Shown one piece after another: positions 22,650 through 34,295 of a DNA stretch of 64,000 nucleotides (positions are counted from its first letter, which is position 1; the number at the start of each line of letters is the position of its first letter). Under the pieces are notes generated by a model. That model searched no databases. It worked only from the letters and a program-made list of their open reading frames with translations, and was not told the DNA's origin. Both the position numbers and the translations under genes were made by a program. The stretch covers positions 34,185,818-34,249,817 of the forward strand of contig NC_089239.1 in the NCBI RefSeq assembly GCF_963924675.1. The letters run 5' to 3'. Origin of the DNA: Phocoena phocoena (taxonomy: Eukaryota; Chordata; Mammalia; Artiodactyla; Phocoenidae).

Positions 22650-24401
22650 AGGTGAATCAGCTGGCCATAGGGCCTGGCTGGATGGCAGGTGGAATTTGGC
22701 TGCAGGCAGGCCAGTCTGTTCCTGCCACGTGCCAGGAAGCTAAGGTCGATTCTTGATCATTCCCGAACAGAGTTGAATGTCTCTGCTGATCCCTCTGAGT
22801 TTTCCAGACCACATATCATGCATTAACATAACACATAATTAGAAGCTTATTATACTTGGTATTTGTTCTGCAAGTCCCTGTCTGTTAAAAGGAGGGCCAT
22901 TTTGAGTGAAAGAAAATAGTTACTAAAATGGAATTTATATTTGACTATTTAATGTTGCTGGTCAAAGGGAATTTTGCCATCTCCCAATCTGCTTTGAAGA
23001 TGGCAGTAAAATCAGCAAGTTATAGTCTCTTCCCGAATTACTTTCTAATTAATTTTGCATTTTAGATTTACTACCTGTCTCTCCTTCTCTCAGACACTTT
23101 AAAGCCTTCTCCTTATATCTGCTTCTCATAGAATCCACATGAGTCCAGAAGCCAGTGAGGGCTCCAACTAGGAAAAGAGTCACCAGTTAAGGTGAAGCGA
23201 TGTTTACGCCTTGAAGAAAGCTACCTGTTAAGCTAAGGGATATTTAGGAAGCTCACTTCATAGTGAGAGAAGAGGGTATACAGTTAGTGATTATGTTTCA
23301 GAGTCCAGCAGTCGTGATAACTCCCAGCGAAATAGTTTAATTCTACTCACGGGTGTTCTTAGATCAACAGGGTCAACACGCATGCTTTCTTGTCAGTGTA
23401 TTCGACGAGGACGTATGCATTCTATATGAACAAAGGGTTAATTGCTTTGGGAACGTCTCACAAAAGGGAAAAACAACAACAAAACCTTAAACACTTTTTC
23501 ACCTAGCCTGGATCCCTGCAAGGCTGCTGTCCAAAAAGAAAAGTGAAGGTGGTGTTTTGGCTCTTGAGACATCATGGAACCAGGAAAAAGATGTGTTAAC
23601 CTTGGCAGTTGTGTCTGGAGACCCTGGGATCCTCTAGTAACAACTCCTTGACCATTCCTCCACCTTCCATTCTCCTCTTACTCTCTAAAATAGAGAACCT
23701 GTTCCATGATTGAGAAGCCAGGAGAAGGGGATCATTTTTCAGTGGAGACCCTTGGACTGAATACCACTTTGAAAAGTGGAGGACTTAATTATAATTAGCT
23801 TAGCTACCTTGACCTACCTAGGAAAACCTGGTTTAATACACAGCAGGAAACAGCACATCCTTCCTGCCTGGTTTGCGTTGTTCGTTCAGTCTTCAGGATC
23901 TTTTAATGTCTCTGAGAGATACTTGGTGCGTTTCTAATCTGTGCTGAGTGCTGTGGCAGGTGCTACATACACACAGATCTATAAATTCACTGGGCTTCTC
24001 TCTTTGGGGGCTTGTGGTGTAGTGGTGTGTGATTGTATATTACACCACTAGACTACAGTGGTGTATCGTCTAAAATTAATATATTCGAAATAATGTATTG
24101 TAAGACACACCATTCCATATGATTTCTCTCTTTCACGAGGGAAGATACAAAAACATTTTAGAAAAAAAGATTTGTCTATAAAAGAGCTGACCCACAGTAT
24201 GCTCTCATCTCTTTTGGGAGTTGAGGGTGAAAGGAGAATTTAAACACAAACAGAACATAGCAAAGCTTCTCTGCGTGATGAAATATTTCTGGAGACTAGA
24301 GAGCCATCCTTCTTCCTGTGATGGTTTGTAGAGAACATCCTGAGGAGTACCATTCAGGCAGCTCTCCTGCATTCAATTCAGAGCACTTCCTTGTAAACAT
24401 T
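22650..24401. other. unique DNA, no gene seen
   Basis: No gene or named repeat. A small inverted repeat (9-bp arms, 24041-24065) lies in a GT-rich segment. The part around 23890-24000 has a faint L2 or MIR flavour, too weak to call. Confidence 0.5.
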
Positions 24402-24470
24402 TCAGATATTTACTGAGCGACTATTATATTCCAGACACTGGCCCTGGTGCTGGGAATAACAGACTTTAGG
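24402..24470 (-). mobile_element. L2 3' end fragment
   Basis: The words 'atatttactgagcgactatta', 'ccagacactggccctggtgc' and 'tgggaataacagac' match the reverse complement of the conserved L2 3' terminus. Short and diverged; a MIR-derived origin is a less likely alternative. Confidence 0.6.
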
Positions 24471-25970
24471 ATGGCTTTTCATATCATATTTTAAAAGGTG
24501 AGGGATCTCTGGCAGCAATTCATTTGGCTAGAAAGCCCAAATTACTAAAATAATCCAATCTCAAAGCAGCCTGTTAATAATCAGGCTTTTCCTCAGCGCT
24601 TGTTTCTTTTTTAAATGGCCACAAACCGTAGCATTAGTTTTGAACTCATTTATAATTTAATGGATAAAGGTCAGCTGCATTTTAAGACACATTAAGTTAA
24701 ATTATAGTATTAGTTGTAAATGAGATTTTTCTGAATAAATAATTATTAATGTTTGAAACAAAAGTATTACTCTGAATTCCAAAAAAAAAGGCAAATAGCA
24801 AAGACTTGCAGAGATACATTGACCTTGCATACTTTTCTTGCATACTCAGAATTACAAATACATGCGTTTAAAATATGGGATGCATTTAGAAACCTTTCCA
24901 TCCTTTGAGAACTTTAAAGGTTTTCTAAGATACTACTTTTGCTTAATTTTAGGAAGGTCCTATGTTTTTCAAATATAAGTTTAATTCACTCTACTTTTGT
25001 CTGATGGCCAAAGTAACATTCGGAGGATTTAAAATCCATGGGCCATCCAAGTTTTTACATGTTGTTTGAAGTCAGAGTTTGGGACTCTGTATACGAAAGA
25101 GTGTGTTCCCATCACTTATGCATTTGAAATGTAAAACGCTTTATTTTGAATGCACTGAGGCATATTAAAAATAAAATGGAAATTTTTATGCTTCAGATAT
25201 AGCCAAGGAGATTTACTCAATGTCATTTTGAATTTTCCCCAATCTGAGAATGGAATCCCTCAGGTAACACTTGAAACATTTTGAGCGCTTGTATCTCGAA
25301 AAGAGGCACTTAAACAACCAAAAATGTTTTTAAGCAAAAAAAAATTATATTTCTATCTATCTATATTTATATCTTTGGTTATTCAAGAAGGAATTCCAAG
25401 ATGATGATTATAAAATAAAGCAATATTGGATCACTTTTAATTCTTTTAAAACTTTTTTTTTCTGAAACAAGAGAGCTGAAAACAAGTATTGTAGGCATGA
25501 CGCCTCCCCCCAAGTAAAAGTCATTCAGATATGCTGCAGAAAGCTTAGTGCAACAACTATCTTTTTTTCTTTTCTGTACACTCATTAACAAAAATGTTGA
25601 ACTTTGCTGACATCTTTGATCAGTCTTTGGTACTGAATTATTTGTCAGCATACAGAGGTAAATACAGACTACTTATACTTTTGTTAAAAATTTTAATTTA
25701 ATGTTGTCTTTCTCAAAATGCATGACAGGGTGGATAGCAGAAGGGATGGGGTAGATGCAGTATTTGCTTCTCAGAAAACACCTAAGTGTCTATTTTGGTG
25801 CATCTGACAGCAGAAATGAAGATTTCCAAGTAAATAAAAAGCTACATGGAGAGACATCAGATCAAAAATGCCACAATTCCCATTAGTGAGAATAACATTA
25901 GGAAGAAATAATTACATTCTGTCACACTTTAGCTGTATAAAATAAATCTTAATAAGCCCAATTTATGTTT
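24471..25970. other. unique AT-rich DNA, no gene seen
   Basis: No gene is recognised. The segment at 24520-24770 is complex, AT-rich and carries many ATTA/TAAT cores, like conserved non-coding elements. A short TCTA-rich stretch lies near 25352. Confidence 0.45.
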
Positions 25971-26169
25971 AAAAATAGAGAAAGAGGGCTTCCCTGGTGG
26001 CGCAGTGGTTGAGAGTCCGCCTGCCGATGCAGGGGACACGGGTTCGTGCCCTGGTCCGGGAAGATCCCACATGCCGCGGAGCGGCTGGGCCCGTGAGCCA
26101 TGGCCGCTGGGCCTGCGCGTCCGGAGCCTGTGCTCCGTGGGAGTGGCCACAACAGTGAGAGGCCCGCAT

Positions 26170-26200
<31 letters not shown>

Positions 26201-26210
26201 TAGAGAAAGA
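25971..26210 (+). mobile_element. CHR-type SINE with 15-bp direct repeats
   Basis: The body at 25986-26195 starts GGGCTTCCCTGGTGGCGC and carries the same A-box-like and B-box-like motifs and GC-rich part as the other copies. A small deletion removes bases after 'tgtgctccg', and a long pure A tail follows. The direct repeat AAAAATAGAGAAAGA is present at 25971-25985 and 26196-26210 without mismatch. The long uninterrupted tail suggests a young insertion. Confidence 0.95.
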
Positions 26211-26442
26211 ATAAAGACACGTATATTTATGGTGATGTTAGAAGATTCCAAGTTACAGCAGATAAGTTCTGTTTATATTTAGGGGGAAAAGGGAGAAATG
26301 AATTTCCTCTTTCAGTTAACTCTATGTGCTGTAGATTTCTGGGCACTTTAATTTATTTGCATATCCAAAGCATAGACAGTGTTGACCTACTGGAGATGAT
26401 ATGTAAACTGCTCATCAGTTTCTACCAGATTCTACTGGATTC

Positions 26443-26640
26443 TTTTTTTAATTGAGCTATAGTTGATGTACAATATTATGTAAGTTATAGGTATACAACA
26501 TAGTGATTCAGTTTATAAAGGTTCTACTCCATTTATAGTTGATATAAAATATTGGCTATATTCCCTGTATTTTACACTATATCCTTGTAGCTTATTTTAT
26601 ATGTAATAGTTTGTTCCCTTTAATCCCGCACCCCTACCTC
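26443..26640 (-). mobile_element. 5'-truncated L1 3' end
   Basis: A T run at 26443-26449 (the tail on minus) is followed by 'attgagctatagttgatgta', 'tatacaacatagtgattcag' and 'attccctgtattttacacta'. These are the reverse complement of the cetartiodactyl L1 3' end also present at 49126-49785. It is truncated before ORF2. It abuts an L2 copy. Confidence 0.85.
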
Positions 26641-26649
26641 TTGCTGCTA

Positions 26650-27060
26650 GCTGTCTCTCCAATCTCATTTCTTGCTATTGTCTTCGTGACCTTGGTCCAG
26701 TCACATTGCCTTGATTTAGTTCCTCCAAGATTTCCTTCCTGTCTGAAGATTTTCACAGTTGCTTCTATTTTTTTCTTAAGTTGTTCACTTAGATATTTCT
26801 TTGGGTTCAGGTTTCGGTTCTCACTCAGTGGAAGAAGCTTTTCCTGCCCTCTCTCTCCAACACCAGCCCTCCCGGTTCCTCTCTGGTCTAGTCTGTCACC
26901 CAGCATGCTTTATTCTCGGCACTCACAGCCATCTGAAGTCATCTCCTGTTTGTTTTCTATGTGTTCATCGACTGTCTTGCCCCCATTCACAAGGCAGCTC
27001 GTTGAGAACTGGCCTCTCATCTGCCTGGTTTGACCACTGTGCTTCCAGTGCCTAGAACAC
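26650..27060 (+). mobile_element. L2 LINE 3' part
   Basis: The second half follows the L2 sense-strand pattern: 'ttcggttctcactcagtgg', 'agaagcttttcctgcc', a cytosine-rich block, 'tcccggttcctctctgg', then a degenerate stretch ending 'cagtgcctagaacactgtcg', which corresponds to the 'gcctagaacagtgcc' block near the L2 terminus. It produces a 140-codon spurious frame together with the L1 piece before it. Confidence 0.7.
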
Positions 27061-29295
27061 TGTCGTCCGTGGCTCCAAGTAAGAAGCCAAGAAATATCTT
27101 AAAATTAGCAGTTGATCAGTTTCACCAGTTTCAAAGTCATATGTTATTAGCATCATGTAACCTAGGCGGGAAGTTAGTAACTAGAACCAACACTATGCAC
27201 TCTGAGTCCCTGGTTTTCCCCAGAAACAAGTCCAGGGAAAGAAATGATTCTCGGCAGAGAATCAGGGACAGGATTTATCTCTTCCTATGGTTTTTACCCC
27301 CTCAGCTGTGTGTCTTGAAATGAGAGTCAAATCATTCAGGGGTGAAAGCCCCTGTGTGTACGTGATGACTCAAACACTGAGGGCATGAAACGACAGAGAG
27401 TCGATTCAAGTCACAGCCCCTCACTCTGGCCCCGTATTAACTTACTTAGGTGGGAATCTGTGTCCGAGTGGCACTGAAAGTGGCTGTGCTGTGGACAGCC
27501 GTTTCTGTGCATTGAGCCGTCAAACAGTGGGACTGGCCAGTGTGGACAGAAGCAACATAAAGCATGTTGGTCTGAGCAGCGTGTTTGTGATTCTGATTTT
27601 AATGGTCACTTAGATGACTCAGAAGTTGACAGCCATCCATCTCAAGTCAAAAACTACATTTAGAGGTAGTGGCACGTGCGACATAAGCTGTTTGGAGCTG
27701 GAGGAATTCTCATCCTCAGAAATCTACAGTCTGAAAAGTCACTGTGGAACGTTTATAAGAGCTTGCAAAAATGCCCTGTTGTGTCTACAGTAGTATGTTA
27801 AGGGTGCTCAAGGATGCGGTGGGCTGAAGCAGTGTGATGCGTGTGTTTTAAAAAAGTGTTCACATATTCATGCAAGTGAATGTTTCAGTCCCTTTGTGAA
27901 GGTAATTGCAAGTGTTTCTTACTGCAGGGACTTTTAAGCATTTTGTGCAGAGACAGACAGCGTCCTTTTCCGAGCCAGATGATAACTGGTAAGGTGTGAA
28001 GAGAGTACCTCCTCCGCCCCTCATTCCTTGACCTTTTCAACCTACCCCTCTTCCTCATGCGGTGTCTTTCCTTGTGCCTAGATGGACGCAGCTTTGCTTT
28101 ACAAAGTGGAAAGTAGCTCTTATAATGGACTTGAGGCAACAGCTGCGGGGCGAGTGAAAATGCTGTACTTTATACCCTAGTAGCCTCACCACGCTGTACT
28201 CACACAGTACTATCAGATAGTTTTTGCTCTTGAAGTAGTAGCAGTTCGGGCACTGAGACAGAGAGCAGACATTCCGCAAAAGGGTGTTTTCCGTCTGCTG
28301 ACCAAGGAGGCTCCAAATCCCAATTGTAAATGATCTGAGACAGAGGTTCCTAAAAGCTAGTTCAGGGGCCTGTGTAAGTACCTGTCAAGAATAAGAATGC
28401 ATCTAGGAAGATGTTTATGAAATTAAATAATTTCATAAAAGCTCCTTTATTTTGAGATTATACACTGCCTGCGACATTTGCCTCTTCGTGACGTGGTGCT
28501 GTTAACAGGGGTAGAAATGTAAGTTGGGTTTTTAAATTTTGTTAACTGTCCCCTCCCCTCACCCTAAAAATGGACACTGTCCATTGATTGAGCCTCAAAT
28601 GGTATTTTAATTTACATTGATCCATGGAGATGGCTAATTTAGACTTCACTTCTTAATCTCATAAAATATATGTATTGTTTCATTTTACATATAACATTTA
28701 CAGCCTTCTTCTCGATACCTGTTAGCTCCACCTCACACCTTTTTAATAAAGAAACCCAGGCAGGCTATTTTCACCTCTCCAACCTAAAAGCTACTTCTCG
28801 TGCACAGCCCACACGTACACACATTTCCTTTCTCAGGAGTGATGGTGCATTCTTTAATTTCATTAGATTTTTATGATGCGGTTTCGGTGGACACTGCTGG
28901 AGAGAAGGTGGCATTTTGAAGTCGTTCTATGAGTCATTCCAGGTGTAACAAGAAAGCCGTACACTGTTCAATGAGTTTGTTAGGGCTTCATGTTTTGTCT
29001 CCAGATTAATCTCTCGGTAACCGCGGGGTCGTCAGCGACATTTGAGAGTCACTATCTCCATCTCCAACCTAAAGGAAGATGAGGGCAAACACCCTCTCGT
29101 CCTCTGCCCTCGGCGTTCCCTTGGCTCCTTAGTCATCGACACACGCTGGTCACCTGCCGCTGACTGTTTTCTGTGTGAGGCTGAGACACTACACACTAAA
29201 TCCTCCTCCCTACCAACCCCAGAGCGTTGCCACGTTCTTCTGCTTGAGGTTGCAGGTGTTTCGCTTTGTGATTTTGGCCTTGGGTTGTGTGGCAT
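27061..29295. other. unique DNA, no gene seen
   Basis: No gene or confidently named repeat. A perfect 12-bp inverted repeat with a 2-nt loop lies at 28414-28439. Confidence 0.5.
28414..28439. repeat. 12-bp palindrome, 2-nt centre
   Basis: TTTATGAAATTA at 28414-28425 is the exact reverse complement of 28428-28439. With almost no loop it is more a DNA palindrome (cruciform candidate) than an RNA hairpin. Confidence 0.85.
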
Positions 29296-29395
29296 GTGAC
29301 ATCCCTGAGGGCAGGGAACGTATCTTCTCATTTTGACGTTCCTGGTACTTAGCACAGACCCTGGTATGAAAGCAATAAATGCACAGAGAAATGCT
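29296..29395 (+). mobile_element. L2 3' terminal fragment
   Basis: 'tgacatccctgagggcaggg', 'cctggtacttagcacagacc' and 'gcaataaatgcaca' match the L2 sense 3' terminus ('ccatgagggcaggga' ... 'gcctagcacagtgcc' ... 'caataaat'). Short and diverged. Confidence 0.65.
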
Positions 29396-30209
29396 TATCA
29401 ATTCTTTACTATGTCCTGACTTTGCGTTCAGCTCTCCAGATCCAAGTCTTTCTGTGGCTCTAGGGAGCTGAGTGTTTTAGGGTCAGATGTACACATTTAT
29501 GAAAGCAGTTTGCTTACGGTGATGTTAAGAAAATGAAGCCCTTCATTTCTTTCACATCTCAACACAGGATCCTTTTACAAAAAATGCTGAGTTTCTACTA
29601 ACAGAGTACCGCAAAGTGAGTACATCAGTCAAAGAGAGTGGACATCATCATCAAGATTGTGGTGAAGTATTTCTGACTAATTAAGAACCCCAATTAAGGA
29701 ATAACTGAGGGTTGCTCTTTGATGACTTGGTAGGTCTGATCTGAAGAGAATCTGTGCATTGCACTACTCAAGATCAAAGTGAAATCATTCTGAGTTTAGG
29801 TGTTTTCCATTATCTGCTGAAGGGTTTCCTTTCAAAGAATATCTGTTTTTATATACTGTCCCCAAATGCTGTATTTTCAGAAGGCATGTTATCATCAAAT
29901 GCATTTTCACAAAGCGTAACACATTGTGGGATTTGAGTGGAGAAGGAAAATACGTTTGTCAAAGCAATACGTAGTAGTTGGGAATACAGGTTTTGTTGTC
30001 AGATGTTAAGCGTGATGAACCTACGAGGCGGATATTTGTCATTAGTAATGATGACTCATGGTTAAATGTGGTAGAAATAAGTGGAAGAAGGCATCGTTAC
30101 AGAACTAAAGTGAAGAATATAGGCTTATAGAATCCAAAATTTTTCCCCCTCAGACAGTGAAACAATTAGTACATGAGTTATGAAACAGGAAAAGAAGAAG
30201 GAGAGGTGC
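29396..30209. other. unique DNA, no gene seen
   Basis: Nothing recognised. Confidence 0.5.
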
Positions 30210-30420
30210 TATGCATTGATTAGCTACTATACATTATGCTTAGCGTTTTCACAGAATTTTTATCTTCTAAGCTTGAGGATTCTTCCACGTAGGTAATTTT
30301 CATCAAAGGAAGCTGAGGCTCAGAGATTTTAAATAACTTACTCAAGATCACAGGTAATAAGCGGCAGAACCAGGATCTGTCTGACACCGTTCTTCCTCAT
30401 CTTTTCAGTACTTCCGTGAT
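30210..30420 (+). mobile_element. MIR SINE
   Basis: 'gctactatacattatgctt', 'ggaagctgaggctcagagat', 'taacttactcaagatcacag' and 'gcggcagaaccaggatctg' follow MIR in sense order, with the usual core. Diverged ancient copy. Confidence 0.8.
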
Positions 30421-30769
30421 GCTCTGAGCAGCTGCTACCCAGGAGTATTGCCCAAATCCTAGAAAGGGTGAAATTCTTCTGATTTGAGAGTGTAGGCTTC
30501 ATTAAAGCTTTTAGAATGGAACAAAATGCTTTGTCAGAAATAGCGAGCCTAAATTATAGTCAACGGTGATAACAACTGTGAAACAGGAAACTTGTGTGGA
30601 AAGTGTGGCAAAAGAACAAAAGGCTTCAGGCAGACTGCAGTCTGGGAAAGGGGCAATGAACTTGACCAATCCCAGATCCCTGGTGATTTTCAAGGGAGCA
30701 GTTTCGTTAGAGGGTTTAACATGTACTAAATAATAAGACAGGAATAAGAAGAGCTACCATGTTTAAATT
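30421..30769. other. unique DNA, no gene seen
   Basis: Nothing recognised. Confidence 0.5.
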
Positions 30770-30930
30770 CTAACCACATACCGACACCGCTGAGAGCAGG
30801 GAGCTCATGGTCTCATGGATCCTTTTGCCTCTGAATATCAGGACCATTTTAAAGATGAGGATACAAGCTCAGAGGTAAAGTACCCAAAGGCATCCAGCTA
30901 GTAAGTGTTAGGCCTGAGATAAACTTACAA
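30770..30930 (+). mobile_element. MIR SINE, partial
   Basis: 'aggaccattttaaagatgag', 'caagctcagaggtaaagtac' and 'catccagctagtaagtgtta' follow the right half of MIR in sense orientation. The left half is eroded. Confidence 0.75.
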
Positions 30931-31754
30931 GTGGCCTAAAGCCTAATGAAATGTTTTTAATAATATCACCTTTGCCTCCCTAACGGATGGCTGAATAATA
31001 AGATCTCCTGTGAGAGATCTAAGGAGATGTGAGACAGAGGCGATCTGAATAATGGAAAGAGAGAGCCGGTGGGAGGTAGTGAGGGAAGAGAAGGGAGGGG
31101 CACAGGTGAAGGAGATGGTGTCAGAGAACAGAGGGGCTGCTTTACTTGCTTAGGATTCAGGAATGCAGCAGAGAGGAGCTGATGTCCAGCACAGGACACA
31201 GGTGGCCCTTGGAGACAGAGGAGGAGGAACCTGCCTAACCCACATGGTCTTATCCTTCTCTCCTTCCTGACAGGGCAGGTCCTTTGTTTCTGCTGTGCTA
31301 TGCTTGTCTGACCCTGTCACCGCTGTTCCCCTGCTGGAAACAGTCATCCACTCTTCCTGGTTAACACCAGGTTTCCACTGTGCTTGGTATTTCTATACAC
31401 CCTGCCCTGACTGTAGAAGATGTCGGCTGATCTATAAAATGTGAATAAAATGCACAGAGGGGAAAAGCATTCAATGAGAACCTTTTCTTTCCCTGGGGCA
31501 TCACGGGTAAAGGACAAGTTTCTCGTCTAAGAGATGTGAGTCTTCATCTCTAAATCCGTTCACCTGGCAAATTCACTAACCCAAGGACGCACGTGTTGAC
31601 CCGGGAAGTGGAGTAAGGGCACATCTCCTCATGCCGCAGTCCCGTGCTGTGTTGCCAGGTGATGTCCAGAAGCAGAATATGGGGAAATTGATGGGACTGG
31701 GCAGTCTATTGCAGAAAGTCAGGGTATGTTACGATGGGGATGAGTCTGTAGACC
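30931..31754. other. unique DNA, purine-rich in part
   Basis: A strongly purine-biased segment lies at 31040-31140 on plus. No gene or named repeat. Confidence 0.5.
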
Positions 31755-31855
31755 AGAGCTTCTCAAAATCTAACGGGAATCACCCAACCATCTGGTAGAA
31801 TACAGGTTTTGATTAAGTCTGGGATAAATGCCTGAGATTTTGCATTCATAACACA
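31755..31855 (+). mobile_element. hAT-Charlie MER5-like fragment
   Basis: 'agagcttctcaaaatctaac', 'gggaatcacccaacc', 'ttttgattaagtctgg' and 'tgagattttgcattc' match the left and central parts of the MER5 group in order. The right terminus is missing; the neighbouring repeat starts shortly after. Confidence 0.65.
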
Positions 31856-31871
31856 TGTGTGGATGGTGTAT

Positions 31872-32239
31872 ATCTTATCCATTCCAGCTGCTATGAAAAC
31901 GTACCGTAGCCTCTGTGGCTTAAACAACAGACATTTATTTCTCACAGTTTTGGAGGCTGGGAAGTCCAAGATCAAGGCTCCGGCAGATTCAGTGTCTGGT
32001 GAGGGCCACCTTCCTGGTTCAAAGATGACTGTCTCTTTGCTGCGTCCTAGAGGATAGGAAAGAGCCAGAGAGCTCTCTAGGATCTCTTTCATAAGGGCAC
32101 TAATCCCATCCATGGGGGCTCCATCCTTATGACCTAATCATCTCCTAAAAGCTCCATCTCTTAATACCATCACACGGGGAGGTAAAATCTCAACATACAA
32201 CTGGGCTGGGGGGGGGGTACAAACATTCAATCTATAACA
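31872..32239 (+). mobile_element. ancient interspersed repeat, name uncertain (copy A)
   Basis: This copy and 62580-62974 are clear homologues in the same orientation. Shared blocks include 'aagatcaaggctccggcaga', 'agggcactaatcccat', 'ggggctcc', 'acctaatcatctcctaaa' and 'aaacattcaatctataac'. I recognise it as a widespread mammalian repeat, possibly an old L1 3' end, but am not sure of its family name. Copy A retains an internal part with 'catttatttctcacagtttt' that copy B lacks. A G10 run lies near its right end (about 32208-32217). Confidence 0.75.
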
Positions 32240-33210
32240 AGGTCAAAGGTGCTAATCCTCAGGGAACACTTCGATTTTTAAGGCTGTGGAGCATCTTGTT
32301 CTGTTGCATTTACCTTAATTGTCCATTTCCAATGCAGAGCCCCTGGGCAGTAGCGTGCACTAATTCTTCCTAAATCATCTGTGCAGATTCTGCCTCTTGG
32401 ATGCAAACGGAACATCCAGAGCTGATTCTGCACATCTCTTCCCAGCTCCACACTCTGTGATAACAAGTTGGTAGCTTGATGGCAGCTGTGGTCGGAGTAG
32501 TTTCATCATGGAAATCAGTGTATGCCACCCATCAAAACTTTTTTTTTAGTAGTTCACTCAGTCTCTGTTGCTATTTTGTGCACCTGTCACGACCCAAATC
32601 ATGCTAATTCGAAGCATTTTCTTCCAATGTGTTTAATTTCCGCAACGCGATATTAATTTATGAGTATTTGTAGGATGGAAGCTCCAGGCTGCCCAGGAGG
32701 TTCTATTTTCTAAGATATCTAAGCTTAGGCATAAGCTGAGTGGCGTACCCTGCTCGCATCATATAACCTGGGTTGTTGACAATGTGGCATTACCAACAGA
32801 AGGACTGCAGCAAATTACTGGTAGCAGAGCAGAACTTTGAACCTTATTTTAAAGAGAACTTAGTGCACTTGGGCCTCTGTTTCTTATTATATGCAGTAAG
32901 GGCATTGCCACATTTATTATCCTCAACAAGGCCCCCGCATAGCCACAATTTTTATTTTATTTCAGTGGGAAAATGTGTACTGAGCTACAGTGGCCCACCT
33001 AGAAACACACATATGAACCGGAATTGACTTTACAAGTTTTGGAAAATTATGTGAACCTGGCTCAAGGGTTTTCCTTAGATTGGGGTTAAGGTTTGTGCTA
33101 ATATACCTAAGATTTATAGTCAAAAGCTATACGTATATGTGTTTGTATAGAGAAACAGAACAAGAGAAAGAAAGCGGGGGGAGCCCAGTGAGGTGATCAC
33201 TTGCCAGGTA
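32240..33210. other. unique DNA with a possible MIR trace
   Basis: The segment around 32860-32940 ('gggcctctgtttcttattat' then 'gcagtaaggg') resembles the minus-strand right half of MIR but is too short to call confidently. No gene is seen. Confidence 0.4.
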
Positions 33211-33444
33211 AGAGAAGCTATGTAGCAGAAACTTGCTGAAACTAACCTACCTGAGAAGCTATGTAGCAGAAACTTGCTGAAACGAACTAACTTAACTGGC
33301 AGAAACTTGCTGAAACTAACCTACCTGAGAAGCTATGTAGCAGAAACTTGCTGAAACTAACTAACTTAACTAGCAGAAACTTGGTGAAACTAACTTACGT
33401 GAGAAGCTATGTAGCAGAAACTTGCTGAAACTAACAACTTAAAG
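33211..33444. repeat. composite minisatellite, alternating 41/33-bp spacing
   Basis: Six copies of the core GCAGAAACTTGCTGAAAC start at 33225, 33266, 33299, 33340, 33373 and 33414, with spacings 41, 33, 41, 33 and 41. Four of the copies follow a GAGAAGCTATGTA leader (33212, 33253, 33327, 33401); the other two follow a shorter CTAACTTAACT leader. The array is therefore a 74-bp higher-order unit made of a long and a short monomer. Copies differ by only a few bases, for example TTGGTG in the fifth. Confidence 0.93.
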
Positions 33445-34149
33445 TCAAGGGACTGAGGCCCAGTAATCACAGATGGGGCGCAAAGCAGAGTAAATCCCGT
33501 GAGATCTTGTAGGACCTGCTTTGGAATAGAAAAATGAACTTTACTGAATTTTCTTTCTCTCTCCCCCTGTATCGGCTCTAATAAATGTGCTTAGGTGTAG
33601 TGAAATTATTCCAAGACAGACAACAGAGGGTAGAAGGATGCAAAATGAAGAGGCCTCCTGTTAATTAATACATGGATAATAACTTTGAAGGTTGGCAATG
33701 CATTTAAGATGCACGTGGAGGGAAATGGCAAGACCCTTGTAAAAATCCCAAAGTGTGAAGTCTTTTTGGAAAAATGACAATTTTCATGATGATTTCATTA
33801 CTATTCGCCTTTACCAGAAAAGCAAAATAAAATTCAATCTGAACACTATTAATAAGAGATTGAACAGGAGTTAGAAGTATTTTACCATCTGGCTAAACCA
33901 TCTGAATGTATATTGGGCTTATAAGCGACATTCTTTCTATAAATAGCCATTCACAAGGCTAATTTTTGTGTATACGTTCCAATAGAGACAGATATAAACA
34001 TCATGGGAAAAATGTCTTACCTGCCTAGCATAAGCAACAAATACTGCAGATTTGGGATTTGCTGTCAGAGTTTTCTTATTTTTCTTCTTTTTTAGCAATC
34101 ACTATAGTAATATATATGGTTTCACAGCATTAGGGAAGGTGGCAAACTG
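33445..34149. other. unique DNA, no gene seen
   Basis: Nothing recognised. Confidence 0.5.
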
Positions 34150-34295
34150 CAGTAAAATGAAAAGTGGACTGAGTCAAAGTTTGGCAGTGGTTCATCCGGG
34201 TTCTAACACTAAGTTGTCATGAGAGTCATTGACAAGCCTTTAAATTACCTGGGCCTCTGGCTCTTAACGTATACAGTAAGGATATCTCTATTTGA
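34150..34295 (-). mobile_element. MIR SINE, partial
   Basis: 'tccgggttctaacactaagt', 'attgacaagcctttaaatta', 'cctgggcctctggctctta' and 'cgtatacagtaaggatat' follow the reverse complement of MIR in order (the 'cctctgagcctcagttt' / 'ctgtaaaatgggga' part). Confidence 0.7.

Noticed and set aside
26611..27033. 140-codon plus-strand open frame
   Set aside because: It spans an L1 fragment and an L2 fragment. No domain or splice context.
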